Positions 7,986 to 15,121 of a DNA stretch of 64,000 nucleotides are shown one piece after another. Each line of letters opens with the position of its first letter. Position 1 is the first letter of the stretch. Under the pieces are notes generated by a model. That model was not told where the DNA came from. It saw nothing but the letters and a program-made list of their open reading frames with translations, and ran no database searches. The translations under genes and the position numbers were made by a program. Source of the DNA: Erysipelothrix anatis (GTDB lineage: Bacteria; Bacillota_I; Bacilli_A; Erysipelotrichales; Erysipelotrichaceae); NCBI RefSeq assembly GCF_009828745.1, contig NZ_WTSX01000005.1, positions 1 through 64,000 on the forward strand, read 5' to 3'.

Positions 7986-9885
7986 TTTGTTCCTCCTCCA
8001 ATGTAAACGCGACATTCTTTTCAATCCAGTCACGGCGTGGATCAACTTTATCTCCCATGAGGACTGACACACGTTTATCAGCAGCTAAAAAGTCGTCAAT
8101 TTGAACTTGAATAAGTGATCGCGTCGAAGGATCCATTGTAGTTTCCCATAGTTGATCAGCGTTCATTTCACCAAGTCCTTTATAACGTTGAATTTCAATT
8201 TTGCCATATTTTTCACGGTAACTATCAAGTTCTTCATCACTATAGCAGTAATGGAGATTTTTTCCCGATTTTACACGATACAATGGCGGTTGAGCGATGT
8301 AAACATACCCTGCTTCAACAAGCGGACGCATATGTCTAAAGAAGAAAGTTAACAATAGCACCTGTATGTGCGCACCATCAGTATCCGCATCGGTCATAAT
8401 AATGATTTTGCGGTAGTTGCTGTCATCAACATCAAATTCTTTCCCAACACCAGCACCAATTGTATGAATAATCGTGTTCAACTCTTCGTTTTTCAAAATA
8501 TCATCAAACTTTGCTTTTTGTGTATTCAATACTTTACCACGTAACGGTAGAATTGCCTGAAACTTACTGTCACGACCTTGTTTAGCACTTCCACCAGCAG
8601 AGTCACCCTCTACAAGGAAAAGTTCGTTTTTATTCTTGTTTCGCGTTTGAGCATTCGCAAGTTTACCTGACAACAAGCGTTCGATACGGTTTTTCTTCCC
8701 TGAACGGGCTTGTTCTCGAGCTTTCCGCGCTGCCTGGCGGGCATGAGTCGCTTTTTGGATTTTTTGAATAATCTTCATGGCTTCTTCATGATGAGTATCT
8801 AAATAGTATGGCAGTTGTTCAGTTATAATTGAATCAACCACAACCCGTGCGACGGGCGTTCCTAGTTTCCCTTTTGTCTGGCCCTCGAATTGTAAAATAT
8901 CTTCAGGAATTCCTACTGAAATAATCGTCGATAAACCTTCACGAATGTCTCCACCCTCAAAATTCTTATCTTTTTCTTTTAGAATATTGTGTTTACGCGC
9001 ATATTCGTTAATAACCTTGGTAAAACCACTACGAAAACCTGCTACGTGAGTTCCACCATCATGAGTACGCACTAAGTTTACATAAGAGTATGTATCTTCG
9101 TTATAGCCTTCATTGTATTGTAATGCAATTTTCACATCGATGGATTCAGACTTTCCAGTCAATGTAATAACTTCACTTAAGACTTCAGTATCTTCATGAA
9201 CATATGCCATGAATGCATTGAGTCCGTCTTCGTACTCAAAGTCACGCGTCTCATCGATGCGTTCATCGACAACGGTAAAACGAATGCCTTGCAAAAGAAA
9301 CGCACTCTCTTGAACACGCTCGCAAATGGTGTCGAAATTAAACTTACTATTTTTAAAAATTAGTGGATCCGCTTTGAAACGTACGTAACTTCCAATTGGC
9401 CCGCGTTCAGAAATCTGTTCAAGTTCTGTTGCGGCTTTACCACCATTACTAAAATTCATTTTATAAGTACCATCTTTACGGTACACTTTGACTTCTACTT
9501 CTTCACTTAAGGCATTAACGACAGATGCTCCAACACCGTGAAGCCCTCCACTCGTTTTATAGCCTCCTTCAGCAGAAAATTTTCCACCTGCATGCAGCAC
9601 AGTAAAAATAACCTGAAGTGCGCTAACTCCACTTTTATGGAGTTCTATTGGCATTCCACGTCCTTCATCACGTACTGAAAGTGTCATATCATCTTCAATC
9701 ACTATTTTAATAGACTTACCATAACCGTTAAGCGCTTCGTCTATCGCATTATCCATAATTTCCCAAACTAAATGATGTAGACCACGTTGATCTGTAGATC
9801 CGATATACATCCCGGGACGCTTACGAACGGCTTCAAGCCCCTCAAGTATTTCAATACTTGATGCTGAATAATCTTGTTTACTCAA
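7975..9885 (-). CDS. parE: DNA topoisomerase IV subunit B
   Basis: The ATPase subunit of topoisomerase IV. Visible are the GHKL ATPase motifs (EIMDNAIDEALNG, DEGRGMPIE, GGLHGVGASVVNALS) and the TOPRIM segments EGDSAGGSAKQGRD and MTDADTDGAHI; the last is the ParE form, as GyrB has DVDGSHI. The likely start is the TTG at 9885 (protein M-SKQDYS), 10 bases after AAGGAG. A TTG seven codons earlier would lie in front of that SD and almost at the predicted transcription start, so it is less likely. parE and parC form a two-gene operon. Confidence 0.95.
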   Translation of the reverse strand: MSKQDYSASSIEILEGLEAVRKRPGMYIGSTDQRGLHHLVWEIMDNAIDEALNGYGKSIKIVIEDDMTLSVRDEGRGMPIELHKSGVSALQVIFTVLHAGGKFSAEGGYKTSGGLHGVGASVVNALSEEVEVKVYRKDGTYKMNFSNGGKAATELEQISERGPIGSYVRFKADPLIFKNSKFNFDTICERVQESAFLLQGIRFTVVDERIDETRDFEYEDGLNAFMAYVHEDTEVLSEVITLTGKSESIDVKIALQYNEGYNEDTYSYVNLVRTHDGGTHVAGFRSGFTKVINEYARKHNILKEKDKNFEGGDIREGLSTIISVGIPEDILQFEGQTKGKLGTPVARVVVDSIITEQLPYYLDTHHEEAMKIIQKIQKATHARQAARKAREQARSGKKNRIERLLSGKLANAQTRNKNKNELFLVEGDSAGGSAKQGRDSKFQAILPLRGKVLNTQKAKFDDILKNEELNTIIHTIGAGVGKEFDVDDSNYRKIIIMTDADTDGAHIQVLLLTFFFRHMRPLVEAGYVYIAQPPLYRVKSGKNLHYCYSDEELDSYREKYGKIEIQRYKGLGEMNADQLWETTMDPSTRSLIQVQIDDFLAADKRVSVLMGDKVDPRRDWIEKNVAFTLEEEQNVA

Positions 9886-9911
9886 GTTACCCCAACTCCT
9901 TTTCAAGCGTA

Positions 9912-9919
9912 ATTATAAC
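9912..9919 (-). promoter_or_regulatory. Extended -10 promoter candidate for parE-parC
   Basis: The minus strand shows TGTTATAAT (TG, one base, TATAAT) about 20 bases before the parE SD. The matching -35 position (CTTCAA, 17 bases upstream) is poor, as expected for an extended -10 promoter. It lies back to back with the plsY promoter region. Confidence 0.55.
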
Positions 9920-9968
9920 ACGCTTTTCAAAGAATTGAAGTTATCACTAATTCTTTTGCTTCAAAACT

Positions 9969-9993
9969 ACCAAATAGTGTATAATTATTTGGT
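9969..9993 (+). promoter_or_regulatory. plsY promoter -10 inside an 8-base inverted repeat
   Basis: ACCAAATA (9969-9976) and TATTTGGT (9986-9993) flank GTGTATAAT, whose TATAAT (9980-9985) is a good -10 box 33 bases before the plsY ATG. The perfect arms centred on the -10 make a plausible repressor site; no known operator is recognised. A TTGCTT stretch 18 bases upstream is a weak -35. Confidence 0.5.
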
Positions 9994-10017
9994 ATTCAAA
10001 CAATTTGAGGTGAACTT

Positions 10018-10620
10018 ATGAATTATTTTATTGCATCCTTGATTGGTTATCTCTTAGGATCCATTCCATTTGCATTAGTTATTGGAAAAGTTTTCTATAA
10101 AACAGATATACGCCAACACGGATCCGGAAATCTTGGTGGGACCAATGCTGGTCGTACGTTAGGTAAAAAAGCTGGGATTTTCGTCATTATCTTCGATGTA
10201 TTGAAAGCTGCAATAGCAATGGTGATTACGTATTTTATTGCTCCTGATGCAATGATTTTTGCAGGCTTCTTTGCAACAATCGGTCATTGTTTCCCTGTTT
10301 TCGCAAATTTCAAAGGTGGAAAAGCCGTTTCAACTGCTATGGGATTTTATTTAAGTGTTTCCATATTAATAACACATAATGTGTTATTGCACTTTGTATT
10401 ACCACTCGCGATTTTTGTCTTATTACTTTATATTACAAAGATTGTTTCGCTCTCATCAATCATTGCAGTTCCTGCTGGAGCATTGATTATTGCATTAACA
10501 CAACCTGATATTCGTGTAACGTTGGCTAGCGCCATTATTTCCGTCATTGTCGTTGTTAGACATCGCGAAAATATCAAGCGTATTATGAGCCATACTGAAC
10601 GAAAAATAACATGGATGTAA
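10018..10620 (+). CDS. plsY: Acyl-phosphate:glycerol-3-phosphate acyltransferase PlsY
   Basis: PlsY is a membrane enzyme that moves an acyl group from acyl-phosphate to glycerol-3-phosphate, the first committed step of phospholipid synthesis (with PlsX). At 200 residues with about five membrane spans it fits the family. The three conserved loops are visible: GSGNLGGTNAGR near residue 37, FKGGKAVST near residue 100, and the late RHRENIKR. SD TTGAGGTGA precedes ATG. It is transcribed alone and ends in a strong terminator. Confidence 0.96.
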   Translation: MNYFIASLIGYLLGSIPFALVIGKVFYKTDIRQHGSGNLGGTNAGRTLGKKAGIFVIIFDVLKAAIAMVITYFIAPDAMIFAGFFATIGHCFPVFANFKGGKAVSTAMGFYLSVSILITHNVLLHFVLPLAIFVLLLYITKIVSLSSIIAVPAGALIIALTQPDIRVTLASAIISVIVVVRHRENIKRIMSHTERKITWM

Positions 10621-10643
10621 GCAACGATTTCGTTGCTTTTTTT
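10621..10643 (+). terminator. Intrinsic terminator after plsY
   Basis: GCAACG, loop of four, CGTTGC, then eight T residues, beginning directly after the plsY stop codon. Confidence 0.9.
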
Positions 10644-10662
10644 GTACTGTCGTGCTATTGTG

Positions 10663-10682
10663 TTAGTGTAGTCACACACTAA
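10663..10682 (+). promoter_or_regulatory. Operator candidate upstream of ABC exporter
   Basis: TTAGTGT-AGTCAC-ACACTAA is a perfect 7-base inverted repeat in the 50-base leader between the plsY terminator and the exporter ATPase gene, a few bases before its SD AAAAGGAG. Small ABC exporters of this type are often controlled by GntR/YtrA or similar repressors, but no regulator is encoded next to it. Confidence 0.4.
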
Positions 10683-10694
10683 AAGGAGAAGTTT

Positions 10695-11411
10695 ATGATT
10701 GCTATTCAAAATGTATCAAAGACTTACAGCGGAGATCACAAAGCCGTTGATGATTTAACATTAACAATCCAACCAGGGGAAATTGTTGGATTTATCGGAC
10801 CAAATGGTGCTGGGAAAACAACAACCATTAAAATGCTTACAGGGATTCTTGCACCGGATTCAGGGAATATCGAGATCAATGGTTACAATATCTTCAGTGA
10901 TCCCATCCATGCAAAACAACAATTTGGATATGTATCTGATGATCCAAATGCTTTCTTAAAATTGAAAGGCATTGAGTATTTAAACTTTGTCGCTGATATG
11001 TACGGAGTCGATACGCAGTTACGTCAAGAACGAATTCGCCATTATTCTGAATTATTAAAAATGGAGGAGGCACTCGGTGATCGGATTGATTCGTATTCAC
11101 ATGGAATGCGTCAAAAAATGATGGTTATGGGTGTCTTAATTCATGATCCATACCTGTTGATTTTAGATGAACCACTTACAGGACTCGACCCTCAATCTTC
11201 ATATGTTCTCAAGCAATTAATGCGTGAGCGCGCTAATCAACAAAAATCAGTCTTCTTTTCGACACACGTCCTAGAGGTTGCAGAAAAACTATGTGATCGC
11301 ATTGCAATCATTAATCATGGAAAAATCGTCTATACCGGTATTCTTGAAGACTTGAAAGCTCAGTATGATGAACTTTCACTTGAAGAAATCTTCTTGGAGC
11401 TTACCAAATGA
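10695..11411 (+). CDS. ABC transporter ATP-binding protein (exporter type)
   Basis: A 238-residue nucleotide-binding subunit with Walker A GPNGAGKTTTIK near residue 35, ABC signature YSHGMRQKM near residue 135 and Walker B LLILDEPLTGLDP. The H-loop is in STHVLEVAEKLCD. The C-terminal LEEIFLELTK tail is typical of ABC-2 exporters. It overlaps the membrane subunit gene by 4 bases (ATGA), so the two are coupled. The substrate cannot be told; related pairs export peptides, lipids or drugs. Confidence 0.92.
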   Translation: MIAIQNVSKTYSGDHKAVDDLTLTIQPGEIVGFIGPNGAGKTTTIKMLTGILAPDSGNIEINGYNIFSDPIHAKQQFGYVSDDPNAFLKLKGIEYLNFVADMYGVDTQLRQERIRHYSELLKMEEALGDRIDSYSHGMRQKMMVMGVLIHDPYLLILDEPLTGLDPQSSYVLKQLMRERANQQKSVFFSTHVLEVAEKLCDRIAIINHGKIVYTGILEDLKAQYDELSLEEIFLELTK

Positions 11412-13108
11412 TAAGTCGCATCATCACCTTGACTCGAGTGCTCCTTAAAACATCTCGCGATCAGATTATGAAATCTGGCCTCAGTCAACGTAAAAAGAAG
11501 AAAAACAAGCGTATGTCCTCTGTAGGGCGTAAAGTCCTATTCGGAATTCTCTATCTGTATATCTTCGGAATTGTCGGATTCTTCTCATACCAATTAATTG
11601 CTGCACTCAATGCAGTCGGTCAACCTGGCCTTGCGATCCAAATGTTATTTATTGGAGTATCTGTTTATCTATTACTAATGGGAATTATCTTTACACCCAC
11701 TGTATTCTATTTTTCTAAAGATATAGAGCGGCTACTCGTTATGCCGATACGACCACTTGAGATTGTAAGTGCGAAATTGCTGACAACGTTTGTCCTTATG
11801 GTTGAACAAATGGCAATGTTTACGATTCCATTTGGAATCGCATACTTTGTTGTTGTGAATCCGGGATGGTCCTTCATTCCATTTTACATCCTTGCGAATC
11901 TCTTCTTACCACTTTTACCGGTCGCATTGTCAGTCGGAATTATCATTATTCTCTTTACATTTATTCCTTTCTTTAAGAATAAAGATGTATTTACCTATAT
12001 ATCCATGTTCATTGGATTTGCGATGGTATTCTTCTTTATATTTGCAATTCAAATTGCTGATCCAGAGTCATCCTTCAATATCGAGCAAATGCTCCTATCG
12101 CTACAATCTGGTGATAACGCACTTATTAATCTCTTAAGTGGCATCTTCCCAAGCAGCGATTTCTTGGCAAGAGGTATCGTGAATACGTCTTTATTGTCAA
12201 TTATAATAGGAATTGTTATTTCGATCGTAAGTACGATTGCAATTATTTTCTTAACACAATTTATGTATTTTAAAGGTGCTATCGGTATCAGTGAAGGTAC
12301 AGCCAAAAAACGTAAAATGTCACATTCCGAAACCTACAGTGAAAGCATTTCAAAATCACAACGCCGAGCTATACTGGAATACGATTTTAAAAATATTTTA
12401 CGAACACCAACATACATGATGAATTACTTCTTAATTGTATTAATCATGCCTCTCTTTATGTTCCTTCCAATATTGCTCAGTGGTGGGTTGGTGGAAATTA
12501 TGGGTGGTTTACCAATGGTTGCAGACTTCTTCAAACAAGTTGACAGTATGCAACTCCTCATGATTTTCTTTATCGGAGGATTCTTAATCGCATTTTTCAT
12601 GAGTGCGATGGGAACAATATCTTCCACCGCATTCTCTAGAGAAGGACGCTCAATGCTTAGCTTCTCAGTCATGCCGATACCGTTTGAAACGCTACTCCAA
12701 GCAAAAATATTACTTGGTACACTAACGATGGTTATCGTTCCACTTCTAATCGGGGTGGTCGGACTTATTATTGTTAGAGTCCCAGTCTTATCATTTATAG
12801 GTTATATGATTGCCGCAGTACTTGCTACTGTCTGTGAGAATACAATCGCAATGGTGACTGACGTATACGCACCAAAACTGAATTGGGAAAATGAACAACA
12901 AGCCGTTAAGAACAACTTTATGGCCGTTGTCCCAATGTTTGTCATGATGGGGCTATCGATTATTAGCGTCTTTATTATCTTAAATACTGAGCTTATTATA
13001 TCTGCACCTTTAATAACGGTGATGATCGTTGTCTTTGCATTTGTATGCTATAAATGGATGATTCGTTTGGGACGCATACACTTCCCTAAAAAACTCGAAG
13101 AATTATAA
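11408..13108 (+). CDS. ABC exporter membrane subunit (ABC-2-like permease)
   Basis: A 566-residue membrane protein with about a dozen predicted spans and a basic N-terminal segment (QRKKKKNKR near residue 28). The hydrophobic segments fall in two sets separated by a hydrophilic region near residues 295-325 (AKKRKMSHSETYSESISKSQ). It resembles the large permeases of putative two-gene exporters in Firmicutes. Its only obvious partner is the ATPase encoded just upstream. Substrate unknown. Confidence 0.85.
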   Translation: MISRIITLTRVLLKTSRDQIMKSGLSQRKKKKNKRMSSVGRKVLFGILYLYIFGIVGFFSYQLIAALNAVGQPGLAIQMLFIGVSVYLLLMGIIFTPTVFYFSKDIERLLVMPIRPLEIVSAKLLTTFVLMVEQMAMFTIPFGIAYFVVVNPGWSFIPFYILANLFLPLLPVALSVGIIIILFTFIPFFKNKDVFTYISMFIGFAMVFFFIFAIQIADPESSFNIEQMLLSLQSGDNALINLLSGIFPSSDFLARGIVNTSLLSIIIGIVISIVSTIAIIFLTQFMYFKGAIGISEGTAKKRKMSHSETYSESISKSQRRAILEYDFKNILRTPTYMMNYFLIVLIMPLFMFLPILLSGGLVEIMGGLPMVADFFKQVDSMQLLMIFFIGGFLIAFFMSAMGTISSTAFSREGRSMLSFSVMPIPFETLLQAKILLGTLTMVIVPLLIGVVGLIIVRVPVLSFIGYMIAAVLATVCENTIAMVTDVYAPKLNWENEQQAVKNNFMAVVPMFVMMGLSIISVFIILNTELIISAPLITVMIVVFAFVCYKWMIRLGRIHFPKKLEEL

Positions 13109-13110
13109 GA

Positions 13111-13140
13111 AAAAAACTGTCAGTTCTCTGACAGTTTTAT
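13111..13140. terminator. Bidirectional terminator between convergent genes
   Basis: AAAACTGTCAG (13113-13123), loop TTCT, CTGACAGTTTT (13128-13138), with A and T runs on both sides. It serves the exporter on the plus strand and the hydrolase on the minus strand, whose stop codon lies within it. Confidence 0.9.
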
Positions 13141-13991
13141 TTTTGAAAAGATGTCCTTGCGTTGAGCCACGCAATTGAATCCATGATTACAGTATCACCA
13201 TCAGGCTCATCATAGAGGACATGGTGCATACCTTCGTACAACTTCCACGACTTGTCTTTCGACGAAATCGTATCATAAAAGTGTTTCCCAACACTTGGAT
13301 GGACTGTTTTATCCAATGCGCCATGCATAATAAAGCATGGATAACGATAATCTTGAAGTACATCTAAAAGATAATTAGGCGCCGCAACAAATACCGTATT
13401 AACAAATCGCATCGTGTAGTATTTTCGTTGCAATGGATTTTTGCTCGTGAAAACAAAGTTATCCTCAAGGGTCTCTTTTTTGCGCGGGTCATTCAGACTT
13501 ATTGTATCACCCTTAAATTCAACCCATAGATTTGGGGCAATTTTGCCACCTAAAGACGTTAAATATTTCAAATTCCCTTCGACTGCAGCAACATAACCAA
13601 CTGCAGGACCTAGAAAGAGTTGCCCACTAAGAGTATTCGGATACTGAACGCCAAACATAGCCGAAACCAACCCTCCCATGCTAAACCCAAGTGTAAATAA
13701 TGGTATGTGTAGGTTTTCTCTTAAAGCCATGCGAACCATGACATGTAAATCATTGATATACGTCTGATAGTGATCAAGATCTCCCAGTTCTGAAGATGTT
13801 TTTCCATGACCACGCATATCATAACTGTACACTGAATAGTTCTCGGCATTTAGCATTTTGATATAATGTTCATAATCTCCACTATGATTTGTAAATCCGT
13901 GACACATCACAATAGTCCCACGTGGATTTGGAACCAAGTGCTTCATGTAAAATAGCGAAACATTATCTGAAACATTTAGATAGTCAAACAT
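13137..13991 (-). CDS. Alpha/beta hydrolase, lysophospholipase/monoacylglycerol lipase-like
   Basis: A serine hydrolase of 284 residues. The GFSMGG nucleophile elbow is near residue 103, the acid is likely the Asp in HGALDKTVHP near residue 226, and the catalytic His is in GMHHVLYDEP near residue 254. The oxyanion HGFTNHSGDYEHY near residue 31 is typical of the lysophospholipase (PldB) group. There is no signal peptide, so it acts inside the cell. It probably cleaves monoacylglycerols or lysophospholipids; the exact substrate is not predictable. Good SD (ACGGAGGG). Confidence 0.85.
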   Translation of the reverse strand: MFDYLNVSDNVSLFYMKHLVPNPRGTIVMCHGFTNHSGDYEHYIKMLNAENYSVYSYDMRGHGKTSSELGDLDHYQTYINDLHVMVRMALRENLHIPLFTLGFSMGGLVSAMFGVQYPNTLSGQLFLGPAVGYVAAVEGNLKYLTSLGGKIAPNLWVEFKGDTISLNDPRKKETLEDNFVFTSKNPLQRKYYTMRFVNTVFVAAPNYLLDVLQDYRYPCFIMHGALDKTVHPSVGKHFYDTISSKDKSWKLYEGMHHVLYDEPDGDTVIMDSIAWLNARTSFQK

Positions 13992-14051
13992 CGCAATCCC
14001 TCCGTTTTCTTTATCATATCATACACCGATTTCATTTACACACCCACACAT

Positions 14052-14076
14052 AAAAAAACGCCTGATGGCGTTTTTT
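14052..14076 (-). terminator. Intrinsic terminator after the LEA-like gene
   Basis: AAAAAACGCC, loop TGAT, GGCGTTTTTT; the stem touches the stop codon of the small LEA-like gene. The symmetry allows action in both directions, also closing the interval after the hydrolase promoter. Confidence 0.85.
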
Positions 14077-14293
14077 ATTTATTAAACTTTTCTTTGATGT
14101 CTTCAACGACATCTTCAGCTTTGTCTTTTAGATTTTCAGCAGTTTTTCCAGCTTTATCGGCTAGTTCATCTGCTTTTTCTTTAAGATCTTCAGCTACATC
14201 ACTGGCTTTATCTTTAAGTTCGTCGGTGGTTTCGCTTGCTTGATCTTTTGTTTTTTCTAAAAGTTCTTTTGCTTTATCTACAATATTTTCCAT
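14075..14293 (-). CDS. Small LEA-like amphipathic helical protein
   Basis: A 72-residue, highly charged protein made of Lys, Asp, Glu and Ala repeats, without Cys, Trp, Tyr or Pro. Segments such as ELKDKASDVAEDLKEKAD recur with a period near 11, which gives a long amphipathic helix as in group 3 LEA or apolipoprotein-like proteins. Such proteins are often induced by stress and are disordered until dried or membrane-bound (family knowledge). It is monocistronic, with its own promoter and terminator. SD is GGGGG close to ATG. Function is not known. Confidence 0.75.
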   Translation of the reverse strand: MENIVDKAKELLEKTKDQASETTDELKDKASDVAEDLKEKADELADKAGKTAENLKDKAEDVVEDIKEKFNK

Positions 14294-14319
14294 ATGTATA
14301 CCCCCTTTTCATATTTAAA

Positions 14320-14348
14320 TTATAAGGGGTTTGTTAAGAAGTCTCAAG
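14320..14348 (-). promoter_or_regulatory. Promoter of the LEA-like gene
   Basis: On the minus strand TTGAGA (plus 14343-14348), 17 bases, TATAAT (plus 14320-14325). This is close to the vegetative sigma-A consensus, suggesting constant high expression rather than an alternative sigma factor. Confidence 0.75.
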
Positions 14349-14379
14349 TATGGTGATTATTTACCACACAATTTTCATC

Positions 14380-15096
14380 TTAAAGTTGCGCATTATGGAA
14401 GACATTTTGAACATCTTCAACTTCATCAAGCATATTAATGAGTTTTTCAAAATTGGCTTGATCTTCTTCATCAACCGCTACATATTCATGTGGTAAGAAT
14501 GTGATTTCAAGAAAATCAAACGTCACGTCTGGTAATAATGTTTCGATTGCTTCTTTTGCTTTATGTAGGCTAGCAGTATCTACTGTTACTGTAATAGAGC
14601 CTTCTTCCAGTTCGATATCTTGAAGATCAACATCATTTTCGAGTAAGACTTCCATAATCGCTTCGTCGTTATCGTATTCAAATGAAAGAATGCCGACATG
14701 GTCATAACCATGCATTACACTACCACTGACGCCCATTTTACCTTTGGATTTTGTGAAGCAGTTTCGCACCTCACTGACAGTACGGTTATCGTTATCCGTC
14801 AAACATTCAACAATAAAGGTTGAAGCTCCAGGTCCAAATCCTTCATACGTTACTGCATGATAGCTTTCTTCTGATCCACCTTTAGCTTTTTCAATAGCAC
14901 GTTTAATGACATCAGCAGGAACTTGTTTTGCACGGGCTTCATCAATAATACGTTTCAAGCCAACGTTCATTTCCGGGTCAGGAACCCCTGCCTTCGCAGC
15001 CATATAAATCTCTTTTCCATAGCGTGAATAAACTTTTGTTTTAGCTGCGTTCGTTTTCGCCATGGATGCTTTTCGAACTTCAAATGCGCGTCCCAT
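14380..15096 (-). CDS. yebC: YebC/PmpR (TACO1) family protein
   Basis: A 238-residue member of the YebC/TACO1 family. Members have been described both as DNA-binding regulators and as factors easing ribosome stalling at proline stretches. The typical N-terminus MGRAFEVRKASMAKTNAAK and the YEGFGPGG-like segment (YEGFGPGAS near 105) are clear. It follows pheT by 25 bases in the same direction and probably belongs to the pheS-pheT transcript. SD GAGGAGG. Confidence 0.93.
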   Translation of the reverse strand: MGRAFEVRKASMAKTNAAKTKVYSRYGKEIYMAAKAGVPDPEMNVGLKRIIDEARAKQVPADVIKRAIEKAKGGSEESYHAVTYEGFGPGASTFIVECLTDNDNRTVSEVRNCFTKSKGKMGVSGSVMHGYDHVGILSFEYDNDEAIMEVLLENDVDLQDIELEEGSITVTVDTASLHKAKEAIETLLPDVTFDFLEITFLPHEYVAVDEEDQANFEKLINMLDEVEDVQNVFHNAQL

Positions 15097-15121
15097 AAAT
15101 TTTCCTCCTCTAGTGTCTATG

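Noticed and set aside
7986-8072. Longer ParC start
   Set aside because: The extra 29 residues overlap parE in another frame and lack an SD, while the chosen ATG has GGAGGAGG.
5517-9885. DNA gyrase instead of topoisomerase IV
   Set aside because: The GNNGS motif in the A subunit and DTDGAHI in the B subunit are topoisomerase IV forms.
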